Made by a program: the position numbers and the translations under genes. From Lysobacterales bacterium (lineage in GTDB: Bacteria > Pseudomonadota > Gammaproteobacteria > Xanthomonadales > Marinicellaceae), in NCBI GenBank assembly GCA_015494035.1, contig WGBZ01000187.1, positions 1 to 7,067 on the forward strand: 7,067 nucleotides of DNA, written 5' to 3'. Below are positions 1 to 5,653 of the stretch, piece by piece. The notes beneath the pieces were generated by a model that saw only the letters and a program-made list of their open reading frames with translations, searched no databases and was not told the origin of the DNA. Positions within the stretch are counted from its first letter, which is position 1, and every line of letters starts with the position of its first letter.

Positions 1-1434
1 GAAGGCCTGATGAAAACCCGCATGGTGGCCTTTGGCTCGCTGTTGCCTCGTTTGCGTCGTTTGATTCGTACCACCGCCGATGAACTTGGCAAACAGGCAC
101 GGCTGGAAGTGGTGGGCGCCGAAGGCGAAATGGACAAAACCGTGCTCGAAGGCATCCAGGCGCCGCTGGAACACATTTTGCGTAATGCACTGGCGCATGG
201 CATTGAGCCACCCGAAGAGCGTACCCGGCAGGGCAAGGACGAAGCCGGCAAGGTGGTGCTGGATGTACAACGAGAGGCCACCGAGGTGGTCATCACGGTC
301 AGTGACGATGGCCGTGGCATCGACCGTGAGAAAGTGCGCCAGATAGCCATCGAAAAGGGCATTATCGAAGCCGATGCCGACATCAGCGAGCAGGAAATCG
401 ACCAGCTGATCCTGCATTCGGGCTTTTCCACCGCCGATGCCGTGTCCAAACTTGCCGGTCGTGGCGTGGGCATGGACGTGGTTAACAACGAAGTCAAAAA
501 ACTCGGCGGCATGCTCGAAATTGAATCGGAGCCTGGTCAAGGTACCACCTTCCGGATTCGTCTGCCATACACCCTGGCCCTAACCCACGCCATTCTGGTT
601 CAGGTGGGCGAAACCCAGTATGCCTTGCCGGTTTCGGGCGTGGAAGGCGTGGTGCGTATGTCCTGGGATGAATACCAGCGTCGCGTCCAGGACAACGACT
701 TGGATTATGAATACGCCGGAGAAATCTATCGCATCCAGGATTTGAACCAGTTACTGGATTCAGACGCCGAACCTATTATCGAAGACAATCAGGTGCCACT
801 GGTGATGGTGCGCTCTGGTACCGAAGGCATCGCCTTGCGCGTTGACAAGGTGTTGGGCAGTCGTGAAATCGTGGTCAAGACCGTGGGTACCCAGATTGCC
901 AGCGTGCCGGGTATTTATGGTGCAACCATTCTGGGCGACGGTACAGTGGTGCTGATTCTGGATGCCATTCCCCTGGCCCGGCATTGGCAGCAACGGCATC
1001 AGTTACGCAGTGTCGAAGAGCTGGCTGATGTGACCGAAGAGGAAATCCGGCGCGTACCCACTATCATGATTGTGGATGATTCCATCACCATGCGTAAAGT
1101 TGGCCAGCGGGTGTTGCAACGCAACGGCTTTGAAGTAATCACGGCCAAAGACGGCCTGGATGCCAGCGAACAGCTGGAAGAGGTTCTGCCTGACCTGATG
1201 CTGCTGGATATCGAAATGCCGCGCATGGACGGCTATGAACTGGCCGGCCTGATGCAGAAGGATCCGCGTCTGTCACAGGTGCCGATCATCATGATCACAT
1301 CCAGAACGGGCGAGAAACACCGCCAGAAAGCCATGGAACTGGGCGTCAAGCGTTACCTGGGTAAACCCTACCAGGAATTTGAGCTAATCAAGAACATCAA
1401 GGAACTGTTAAATATCGAAGACGATGAATCATGA
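1..1434 (+). CDS. chpA: ChpA/PilL-type hybrid chemotaxis histidine kinase, C-terminal fragment (5' end outside window)
   Basis: This is the C-terminal part of a CheA-like hybrid kinase that phosphorylates response regulators controlling type IV pilus motility. The frame is open from base 1, and the codons before the first ATG (EGL, then MKTRMV) fit the conserved stretch entering the ATPase domain, so the true start lies upstream. Residues are counted from the ATG at 10. The HATPase domain (about 1-186) has the N box with H55 and N59, the G1 box D99-DGRG and the G2 box G150-RGVG. A CheW-like coupling domain spans about 190-330. A C-terminal receiver domain (about 352-470) keeps the acidic pair D356/D357, phosphoacceptor D400 in LLDIEMP, T430 and K452. 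The phosphotransfer domains expected in ChpA are not in the window. The 3' end overlaps the next gene by 11 nt. Fusion of kinase, CheW and receiver, followed by ChpB and ChpC homologues, favours ChpA over a flagellar CheA, which normally lacks a receiver. Confidence 0.93.
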   Translation, partial: EGLMKTRMVAFGSLLPRLRRLIRTTADELGKQARLEVVGAEGEMDKTVLEGIQAPLEHILRNALAHGIEPPEERTRQGKDEAGKVVLDVQREATEVVITVSDDGRGIDREKVRQIAIEKGIIEADADISEQEIDQLILHSGFSTADAVSKLAGRGVGMDVVNNEVKKLGGMLEIESEPGQGTTFRIRLPYTLALTHAILVQVGETQYALPVSGVEGVVRMSWDEYQRRVQDNDLDYEYAGEIYRIQDLNQLLDSDAEPIIEDNQVPLVMVRSGTEGIALRVDKVLGSREIVVKTVGTQIASVPGIYGATILGDGTVVLILDAIPLARHWQQRHQLRSVEELADVTEEEIRRVPTIMIVDDSITMRKVGQRVLQRNGFEVITAKDGLDASEQLEEVLPDLMLLDIEMPRMDGYELAGLMQKDPRLSQVPIIMITSRTGEKHRQKAMELGVKRYLGKPYQEFELIKNIKELLNIEDDES

Positions 1435-2383
1435 GCGACAACTGGCGCTGATTCATCTGGGCAAGAAAACGGCCTCGGCCCGTCAGATTCGCGAACAACT
1501 GATACTGGCTGGCTTGCAGGTGATAGAAACGGTCATCGAAACGGAATCTGATGCTGTCTCATTTGAACCGGTCTCTGCCGGTGGCGTGGCGATACTGAAC
1601 CTGGGGGAGCTCGATTTTGATACCTCGGACTGTATCGACCGCATCAATCGGGCTTATGGTGATCAACTGATCATCAATGATGCCCTGATTGTCGACAAGC
1701 TGACTGGCTGGGAAAGAAAGCGCTGGCTGAGGCATTTACTGAACAAGATAGACCCGGCGTTCAGTGTGCTGCCCACAGCAAGCGGGGCAGGAAGTGGCAA
1801 TCAGGCGGTGGAAATTCCCGGGGTCCACTCGGTGTGGGTGCTGGCCGCGTCCATTGGTGGGCCAGAAGCCATCAAGGAATTTCTGGCCGCGTTGCCAGCC
1901 AAACTGCCGGTCGTTTTTATCGTGGCACAGCACCTGGGCGGTGATTTTCAGCCCATGCTGCGGGATCAACTGGCCTCATCCACGGCCATGGCGGTGGAAA
2001 TTCCCTGGCCGGGAATGCCCATCGAGCCAGGAATGGTGCTGTTGGCACCACCGACAGAGAAACTGCAGTGGACGCCGCAGGGGCGAGTGGATTTAAAGCC
2101 CATGCAGGTCAACCCGGTGCTGACACCCAGCATTGATGCGGTGTGTGAAACCGCGCTGGCGCATTTCAGGCCGGTCAATATGGCCATATTTTCCGGCATG
2201 TCCACCGATGGCGTGGCCGGAGCGCAGCAGATTAAGGCTACCGGTGGAAAGGTCATCGTGCAAAGCCCGGACAGCACGGTCATGGACAGCATTATTCAGG
2301 GAGTCAAATCCCGCCTGAGCCCGGATTTTGAGGGCCGACCGGCAGCACTGGCCAAATACGTGGCGCAAGCCTTAACGCAGTAA
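1424..2383 (+). CDS. chpB: ChpB-like CheB-type chemoreceptor methylesterase with degenerate receiver
   Basis: This 319-residue protein probably removes methyl groups from glutamates of the pilus-associated chemoreceptor (PilJ type), resetting receptor sensitivity in the cytoplasm. The catalytic domain (about 134-315) shows the CheB triad: S143 in AASIGG, H170 in AQHL and D262 in SGMSTDG. The spacing is close to that of classical CheB. Residues 1-110 have the length and rhythm of a receiver domain, but the acidic pair is replaced by H11-L12-G13 and the phosphoacceptor position reads N59 in AILNL. It is therefore unlikely to be switched on by phosphorylation. The ATG at 1424 overlaps the end of chpA by 11 nt. 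The only purine-rich stretch (AAGGAA near 1399) is too far away for a normal Shine-Dalgarno site, so translation is probably coupled to chpA. The name rests on domain content and on its place between chpA and chpC. A generic CheB is the alternative. Confidence 0.9.
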   Translation: MNHERQLALIHLGKKTASARQIREQLILAGLQVIETVIETESDAVSFEPVSAGGVAILNLGELDFDTSDCIDRINRAYGDQLIINDALIVDKLTGWERKRWLRHLLNKIDPAFSVLPTASGAGSGNQAVEIPGVHSVWVLAASIGGPEAIKEFLAALPAKLPVVFIVAQHLGGDFQPMLRDQLASSTAMAVEIPWPGMPIEPGMVLLAPPTEKLQWTPQGRVDLKPMQVNPVLTPSIDAVCETALAHFRPVNMAIFSGMSTDGVAGAQQIKATGGKVIVQSPDSTVMDSIIQGVKSRLSPDFEGRPAALAKYVAQALTQ

Positions 2384-2403
2384 CAACACACAAGAGCAGG
2401 ACT

Positions 2404-2895
2404 ATGGCAAAAGACATTCGAGGCGTTCTCGTCCCAAGCAAAGACGTCAAGGTACTCTTCCCCAATACCTTGGTGGCAGAAGTGATTTCCTACGAGGAAC
2501 CAGTCAAGCTGGACAATGTCCCCGATTGGCTGCTGGGCAAGGTGCACTGGCGTGGCTGGAGCATTCCCCTGGTTTCCTATTCTGGCTTGGTGCACGGAAA
2601 AAACGAAGAGATCGGCCCCCAGACGCGTATCGCCGTGATCAAGGGCATCAACCAGATTGACGAATTACCTTATATCGCCATTATCAATGACGGGGTACCC
2701 CGCCTGCAAACCATCACCCAGGGCGATTTGCAAGCCCATGAAACCCGTGATGAAGACCATCCCGCCATGGCTTTCAGGGTCACGATTCACGATGAACTGG
2801 CTGAAATTCCGGACATGGAAGAAATTGAACGCAGCGTCCAGGCTGCCCTGCAGCAAGCCGTACAGGGTGACACGGCTGACGAGGCGGAATCCTGA
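2404..2895 (+). CDS. chpC: ChpC-like CheW-family chemotaxis adaptor
   Basis: This 163-residue protein has the size and pattern of a single CheW domain. CheW proteins link a chemoreceptor to its histidine kinase in the signalling array. Recognisable stretches are the N-terminal strand LFPNTLVAEVI (about 18-28), the VPDWLLGKVHWRGWSIPLV segment (about 39-57), which matches the CheW pattern of a hydrophobic-Pro-x-W/F-hydrophobic-x-G turn followed by Ile-Pro-Leu/Val, and a second strand series including RIAVIKGI. The last 30 or so residues form an acidic, probably helical tail (MEEIERSVQAALQQ). The start is 20 nt after chpB and is preceded by AGCAGGA at about 4 nt spacing, a usable ribosome binding site. 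Its place as third gene after chpA and chpB matches ChpC of Pseudomonas, a second CheW-like protein besides PilI. It may serve a different receptor from PilI, but nothing in the sequence shows which. The operon ends after this gene at a strong hairpin. Confidence 0.85.
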   Translation: MAKDIRGVLVPSKDVKVLFPNTLVAEVISYEEPVKLDNVPDWLLGKVHWRGWSIPLVSYSGLVHGKNEEIGPQTRIAVIKGINQIDELPYIAIINDGVPRLQTITQGDLQAHETRDEDHPAMAFRVTIHDELAEIPDMEEIERSVQAALQQAVQGDTADEAES

Positions 2896-2942
2896 AAAAC
2901 CCAAAAACCAAATCAGGCTGACGTCACGATAGCCAATTGAAC

Positions 2943-2975
2943 AGCAAAAAGCCGGCATTTCGCCGGCTTTTTGCT
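2943..2975. terminator. Bidirectional intrinsic terminator between convergent operons
   Basis: A perfect 14-bp inverted repeat (arms 2943-2956 AGCAAAAAGCCGGC and 2962-2975 GCCGGCTTTTTGCT) encloses a 5-nt loop. The 6-bp GC core is followed by T5 on the + strand and, by symmetry, by T5 on the - strand. It lies 48 nt after the chpC stop and 44 nt beyond the end of the oppositely oriented aguB, so it can end both transcripts. The tails pair with each other, as is common in bidirectional terminators. Confidence 0.9.
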
Positions 2976-3018
2976 CTTGGTTCCAGAGGCTGTTTCCCTG
3001 CGACTCGCTTTCAGCGGG

Positions 3019-3918
3019 TCAGTCATCGCGGTAGCGTTTGAGCAGGTCACCGTAGGCATCAATGCGCCGGTCACGCAGAAATGGCCAGATTCGGCGCACC
3101 TGTTCGCTGCGCTGACCATCGAGCGACACCACCAGAATCTGATCGGCATCACTGGCGGCCTGCCCCAGCCATTCTCCCTGCGGGCCCACGGCAAAACTGT
3201 TGCCCCAGAACTGGGTGCCATTGGTGTGGCCGTCGGGCGACGGTTCAAAGCCGTGCCGGTTGCAGCTGAGTAAGGGCAAGCCATTGGCGATGGCATGGCC
3301 CCGTTGCACGGTTTGCCAGGCATCGAGCTGACGTTTTTTTTCTTCCGGTTCTTCCTCGGGCTCCCAGCCAATGGCGGTGGGATAAATCAGCACATCAGCC
3401 CCGGCCAGCGCCATCAGCCGGGCCGCTTCGGGGAACCACTGATCCCAGCACACCAGCACGCCGAGCCTGCCAACCGAGGTGGGGATGGGTTGAAAGCCCA
3501 GGTCCCCTTCGGTGAAATAGAATTTTTCGTAGAAACCCGGATCATCGGGGATATGCATCTTGCGGTAGCGGCCAGCCACCTGGCCATCTCTTTCGAACAC
3601 CATGGCGGTGTTGTGATAAAGCCCTGGCGCGCGTTTTTCAAACAAGGAAGCCACCAGCACCACTTCAAATTGGCGCGCCAGCTCGCTCATTTTTCTGGCG
3701 AGGGTATCAGCATGTTGAGGATCCAGGCTTTCGGCCAGGTCAAACAGGGCGGGGTCTTCGTGCTGGCAAAAATACGCGCTGGCAAACAGTTCCTGCAAAA
3801 CAACAAGATCGGCTCCGGCCTTTGTGGCCAGCGCAATCTGTTCGGCCACGTGTGCCAGATTGGCTTCCCGGCTGCCCTTGTGGCTGTGCTGGATGAGGGC
3901 GGCTTTAATTTTTTTCAT
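3019..3918 (-). CDS. aguB: N-carbamoylputrescine amidase
   Basis: This 299-residue nitrilase-superfamily enzyme hydrolyses N-carbamoylputrescine to putrescine, CO2 and ammonia, the last step of the agmatine route to putrescine in the cytoplasm. The catalytic residues are visible: E43 in VVLQELF, K120 in YRKMHIPDDPGFYEKFYF and C157 in VLVCWDQWFPEAARL. The downstream YPTAIGWEP, GLPLLSCNRHGFEP and QFWGNSF stretches are typical of AguB. The length matches the family. The start was set at the ATG at 3918 (MKKIKAALIQHS), because that is where the nitrilase fold begins. The frame stays open upstream to 4092, but those residues are cysteine- and proline-rich shadow of aguA. The ATG lies inside the end of aguA (14-nt overlap) and has no clear Shine-Dalgarno site, which implies translational coupling. 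The agmatine deiminase next door makes the substrate assignment much firmer than the fold alone would. Confidence 0.95.
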   Translation of the reverse strand: MKKIKAALIQHSHKGSREANLAHVAEQIALATKAGADLVVLQELFASAYFCQHEDPALFDLAESLDPQHADTLARKMSELARQFEVVLVASLFEKRAPGLYHNTAMVFERDGQVAGRYRKMHIPDDPGFYEKFYFTEGDLGFQPIPTSVGRLGVLVCWDQWFPEAARLMALAGADVLIYPTAIGWEPEEEPEEKKRQLDAWQTVQRGHAIANGLPLLSCNRHGFEPSPDGHTNGTQFWGNSFAVGPQGEWLGQAASDADQILVVSLDGQRSEQVRRIWPFLRDRRIDAYGDLLKRYRDD

Positions 3919-4972
3919 GGCTGACCAGGTGCGGTTGAATGTCTTGAAAAACGGTTTCCGGCAGTTGCATGGTGCTGCAATGCAGGCTGCCATTTTGCCA
4001 GATGAGGGAACGGCTGGGAACACCGACGACGCGGTACCCGGGAAAGGCCGCTTGCAGCACGGACCTGGCCTGCTCATCCTGTGGACAGTCATATTCCGGC
4101 ATCACGATTCGCTCATTGCAGATGAGGAAATTGGCGTAGCTGGCAGGCAGGCGGCGGCCGGATTCATCAAAAACCGGTTCCGGCCAGGGCAGGGCGTGCA
4201 GGCGGTAGGCCTGGCCGTTGGCTTGCCGAAAGGCCTGAAGCTCTTCGGCCATGGCCTTTAGTTCATTGAACAGCGGGTAGTTCACTTCATCGCAGGCTTG
4301 ATAGACCAGCTGCTGTGGGCCGGCAAAGCGGGCCAGCATGTCCACGTGGCTGTCGGTGTCATCGCCCTCAATGCCGCCATGATGCAGCCACAGTACACGC
4401 TCAACAGCCAGCTCTTTTTTCAGCTGTGCTTCCAGCTCGGGCAAGGGCAGGGGGTGTCTTTTTTGCAGGCACTGCACTGTAGTTAACAGCGTGCCCTGGC
4501 CGTCGAAGTCCACCGAGCCGCCTTCCAGTTCAAACGTTCGTGGCGACCAGTGATCGCAGAGCTGCCACTGTTCCAGCAACTGCCGGTTGAGGCGATTGTC
4601 CAGCTGTGCGTCAAACTTTCCACCCCAGCCGGTAAAAGGGAAGTCCAGTGCCAGCCAGTGGTGTTTTTCCGTTGCATTGGTTGGCAAGGCGCTGAGAAAT
4701 ACCGAGTCACGCAGCCAGGTGTCGTTGTAGTCGGCGCTTTGCAGATACACCGGACACGCCGTGTCCGCAAACAGCTGGCCAATGGGCTGTGAATCCGCTG
4801 TTCCAGGCAGCAGCAGAATAACCGGTATTTCCCGGGCCAGTGTTCTGACCAGTTGCGTGAAGGTGGCCTGGGCCTCTGGTAGCCTGGGCGCCCAGTCGGT
4901 GCCCGCGTGCGGCCAGGCCACCAGCACGGCGTCCTGGGGTTCCCATTCGGCGGGAATGCGGTGGGTGCTCAT
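3905..4972 (-). CDS. aguA: Agmatine deiminase (porphyromonas-type peptidylarginine deiminase family)
   Basis: This 355-residue enzyme of the guanidine-modifying superfamily probably hydrolyses agmatine to N-carbamoylputrescine and ammonia. Visible active-site stretches are NDTWLRD (83-89), FELEGGSVDFDGQGTLLTT (147-165) with E150, GDDTDSHVDMLARF (203-216) with H209, and GSLHCSTMQLP (328-338) with the nucleophile C332. The ATG at 4972 is the first start after an in-frame stop upstream. No good Shine-Dalgarno site precedes it. The 3' end overlaps aguB by 14 nt, so the two enzymes of the pathway are cotranscribed and probably coupled. The stretch after RD reads SVFLS, where many agmatine deiminases have a Gly-Pro pair (RDTGP). 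Together with NDTW and the ELEGGS form, this suggests the shorter branch of the family rather than the Pseudomonas PAO1 type. A different guanidino substrate is conceivable, but the aguB partner argues for agmatine. Confidence 0.93.
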   Translation of the reverse strand: MSTHRIPAEWEPQDAVLVAWPHAGTDWAPRLPEAQATFTQLVRTLAREIPVILLLPGTADSQPIGQLFADTACPVYLQSADYNDTWLRDSVFLSALPTNATEKHHWLALDFPFTGWGGKFDAQLDNRLNRQLLEQWQLCDHWSPRTFELEGGSVDFDGQGTLLTTVQCLQKRHPLPLPELEAQLKKELAVERVLWLHHGGIEGDDTDSHVDMLARFAGPQQLVYQACDEVNYPLFNELKAMAEELQAFRQANGQAYRLHALPWPEPVFDESGRRLPASYANFLICNERIVMPEYDCPQDEQARSVLQAAFPGYRVVGVPSRSLIWQNGSLHCSTMQLPETVFQDIQPHLVSHEKN

Positions 4973-5067
4973 GGGTTCAGCTGGTCTCAGGTGGTCGTGG
5001 ACGGGTTAATTCAGGTCACGCGGCGGGCCATGCCTAAAACCCGAGTGATGATTCGATCAGAGCTTCC

Positions 5068-5418
5068 TTAGCGAACCGGCCGTGGCCCTTTTTCCAATGG
5101 AGAAACCTTGTTGGCCACGCAGTCGATGACCCACTGGTGCTCAAAATAGCAGGTAAAGCGCGGATAAACCCAGGTGGTGATGGGTGGTTGGCCCACCGGT
5201 CCCTTGACCGTTTGTGGTTCGCCATAGCGTTGCCTGACCTGTTCCATGGTGCTGCCACGGCGGGGCATATCCATGGTGCGTTCCTTTTGAACGCGCTCGA
5301 TCAAAAGCGTGTCAGCCCGGGCCGGCGCCACAGCCAAGGCCGAGGAAAAACCGAGCAGGCAGAGCATAAGGGCAGGGGCAAACCCGGAAAAGCGGGGTGA
5401 AATCACTGTTTTTTTCAT
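5068..5418 (-). CDS. Small exported protein with BamE/SmpA-like motif, function unknown
   Basis: This 116-residue protein carries a clear signal peptide: basic MKK start, a hydrophobic run at about 13-30, and an APARA cleavage site predicting a cut after A35, leaving a mature protein of about 81 residues. There is no lipobox, because the cysteine at position 20 lies within the hydrophobic core. A soluble periplasmic protein is therefore expected, not a lipoprotein. The mature part has RRGSTMEQVRQRYGEPQ (54-70) and then TTWVYPRF (81-88), which resembles the SmpA/OmlA (BamE) pattern of G-x-T-x-x-x-V, G-x-P and a later W-x-Y. C90 and C100 could form a disulfide. AGGAG about 9 nt before the ATG supports the start. 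It lies 97 nt upstream of aguA on the same strand with no evident terminator between, so cotranscription is possible. A link to polyamines is not shown. I do not recognise a named gene. Confidence 0.8.
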   Translation of the reverse strand: MKKTVISPRFSGFAPALMLCLLGFSSALAVAPARADTLLIERVQKERTMDMPRRGSTMEQVRQRYGEPQTVKGPVGQPPITTWVYPRFTCYFEHQWVIDCVANKVSPLEKGPRPVR

Positions 5419-5426
5419 GCTGATGA

Positions 5427-5433
5427 ACTCCTT
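5427..5433 (-). promoter_or_regulatory. Shine-Dalgarno site of the exported protein gene
   Basis: Read on the - strand this is AAGGAGT, about 8-9 nt before the ATG at 5418. It is the best ribosome binding site in the window and fixes the start of the small exported protein. Neither aguA, aguB nor the DUF1800 gene has a comparable site. Confidence 0.75.
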
Positions 5434-5472
5434 TTGTCAACCGGTTAAGGCCCAAAGCCGTTAAAGTCGATA

Positions 5473-5501
5473 AAGACACGCCGCATTAACAGGCGTATAG
5501 T
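5473..5501 (+). promoter_or_regulatory. Candidate sigma-70 promoter facing the DUF1800 gene
   Basis: AAGACA (5473-5478, four of six matches to TTGACA) and TATAGT (5496-5501, five of six matches to TATAAT) are separated by exactly 17 nt. Transcription would begin near 5508 and leave a leader of about 146 nt before the ATG at 5654. The site lies in the 235-nt divergent intergenic region, which is richer in A and T than the flanking genes. I found no equally good promoter on the - strand for the exported protein and agu genes. Confidence 0.4.
5478..5496. repeat. Inverted repeat inside the candidate promoter (possible operator)
   Basis: ACGCC (5478-5482) and GGCGT (5492-5496) form a perfect 5-bp inverted repeat with 9 nt between the arms, centred near 5487. 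It fills the spacer between the candidate -35 and -10 elements, and a protein bound there would block polymerase. The half-sites are short, so chance is possible. It matches no operator that I recognise. Confidence 0.35.
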
Positions 5502-5583
5502 CAATGGGTTACTGGACTGGATTTTAGCCCCGTTTGTGCCGACAAACACCGCGTTTTATCGCAATTTCATCACATTTTACGCG

Positions 5584-5600
5584 TGTTTTTGGTAAAAACA
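5584..5600. repeat. AT-rich inverted repeat in the leader of the DUF1800 gene
   Basis: TGTTTTT (5584-5590) and AAAAACA (5594-5600) form a perfect 7-bp inverted repeat with a 3-nt spacer, GGT. It sits 53 nt before the ATG of the DUF1800 gene. The A/T-only core makes a weak RNA hairpin, so it is more likely a protein-binding site or chance than a terminator. Confidence 0.35.
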
Positions 5601-5653
5601 GGTCATCAGGCTCAGCTTTCCCCTTTTTGTCACACCGCTTTCGGGTTTATCTC

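Noticed and set aside
10..12. ATG at base 10 as the start of the histidine kinase
   Set aside because: The frame is open from base 1 and the residues before this ATG fit the family. The ATPase domain would also lack its preceding domains. The gene is cut by the window edge.
3295..3924. 209-residue open frame on the + strand opposite aguB
   Set aside because: It is almost wholly antisense to a well-supported enzyme gene, has low-complexity histidine- and glycine-rich sequence and no recognisable domain. It is a shadow of aguB codon use.
3919..4092. 58-residue N-terminal extension of AguB starting at 4092
   Set aside because: The extension lies inside aguA in another frame, has a cysteine- and proline-rich composition unlike a leader, and the nitrilase fold starts cleanly at the ATG at 3918.
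4973..5067. Possible terminator or promoter between the exported protein gene and aguA
   Set aside because: I looked for hairpins with T tracts and for -35/-10 pairs on the - strand and found only 4-bp repeats. Nothing was strong enough to annotate.
5435..5440. Perfect TTGACA (-35) on the - strand before the exported protein gene
   Set aside because: It lies only 17 nt before the start codon, so the matching -10 would fall at the start of the coding region, beyond the ribosome binding site. No TATAAT-like hexamer sits there.
5499..5504. TTGACT on the - strand as a -35 for the exported protein and agu genes
   Set aside because: No -10-like hexamer is found 15-19 nt downstream on the - strand. 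The positions hold GC-rich sequence.
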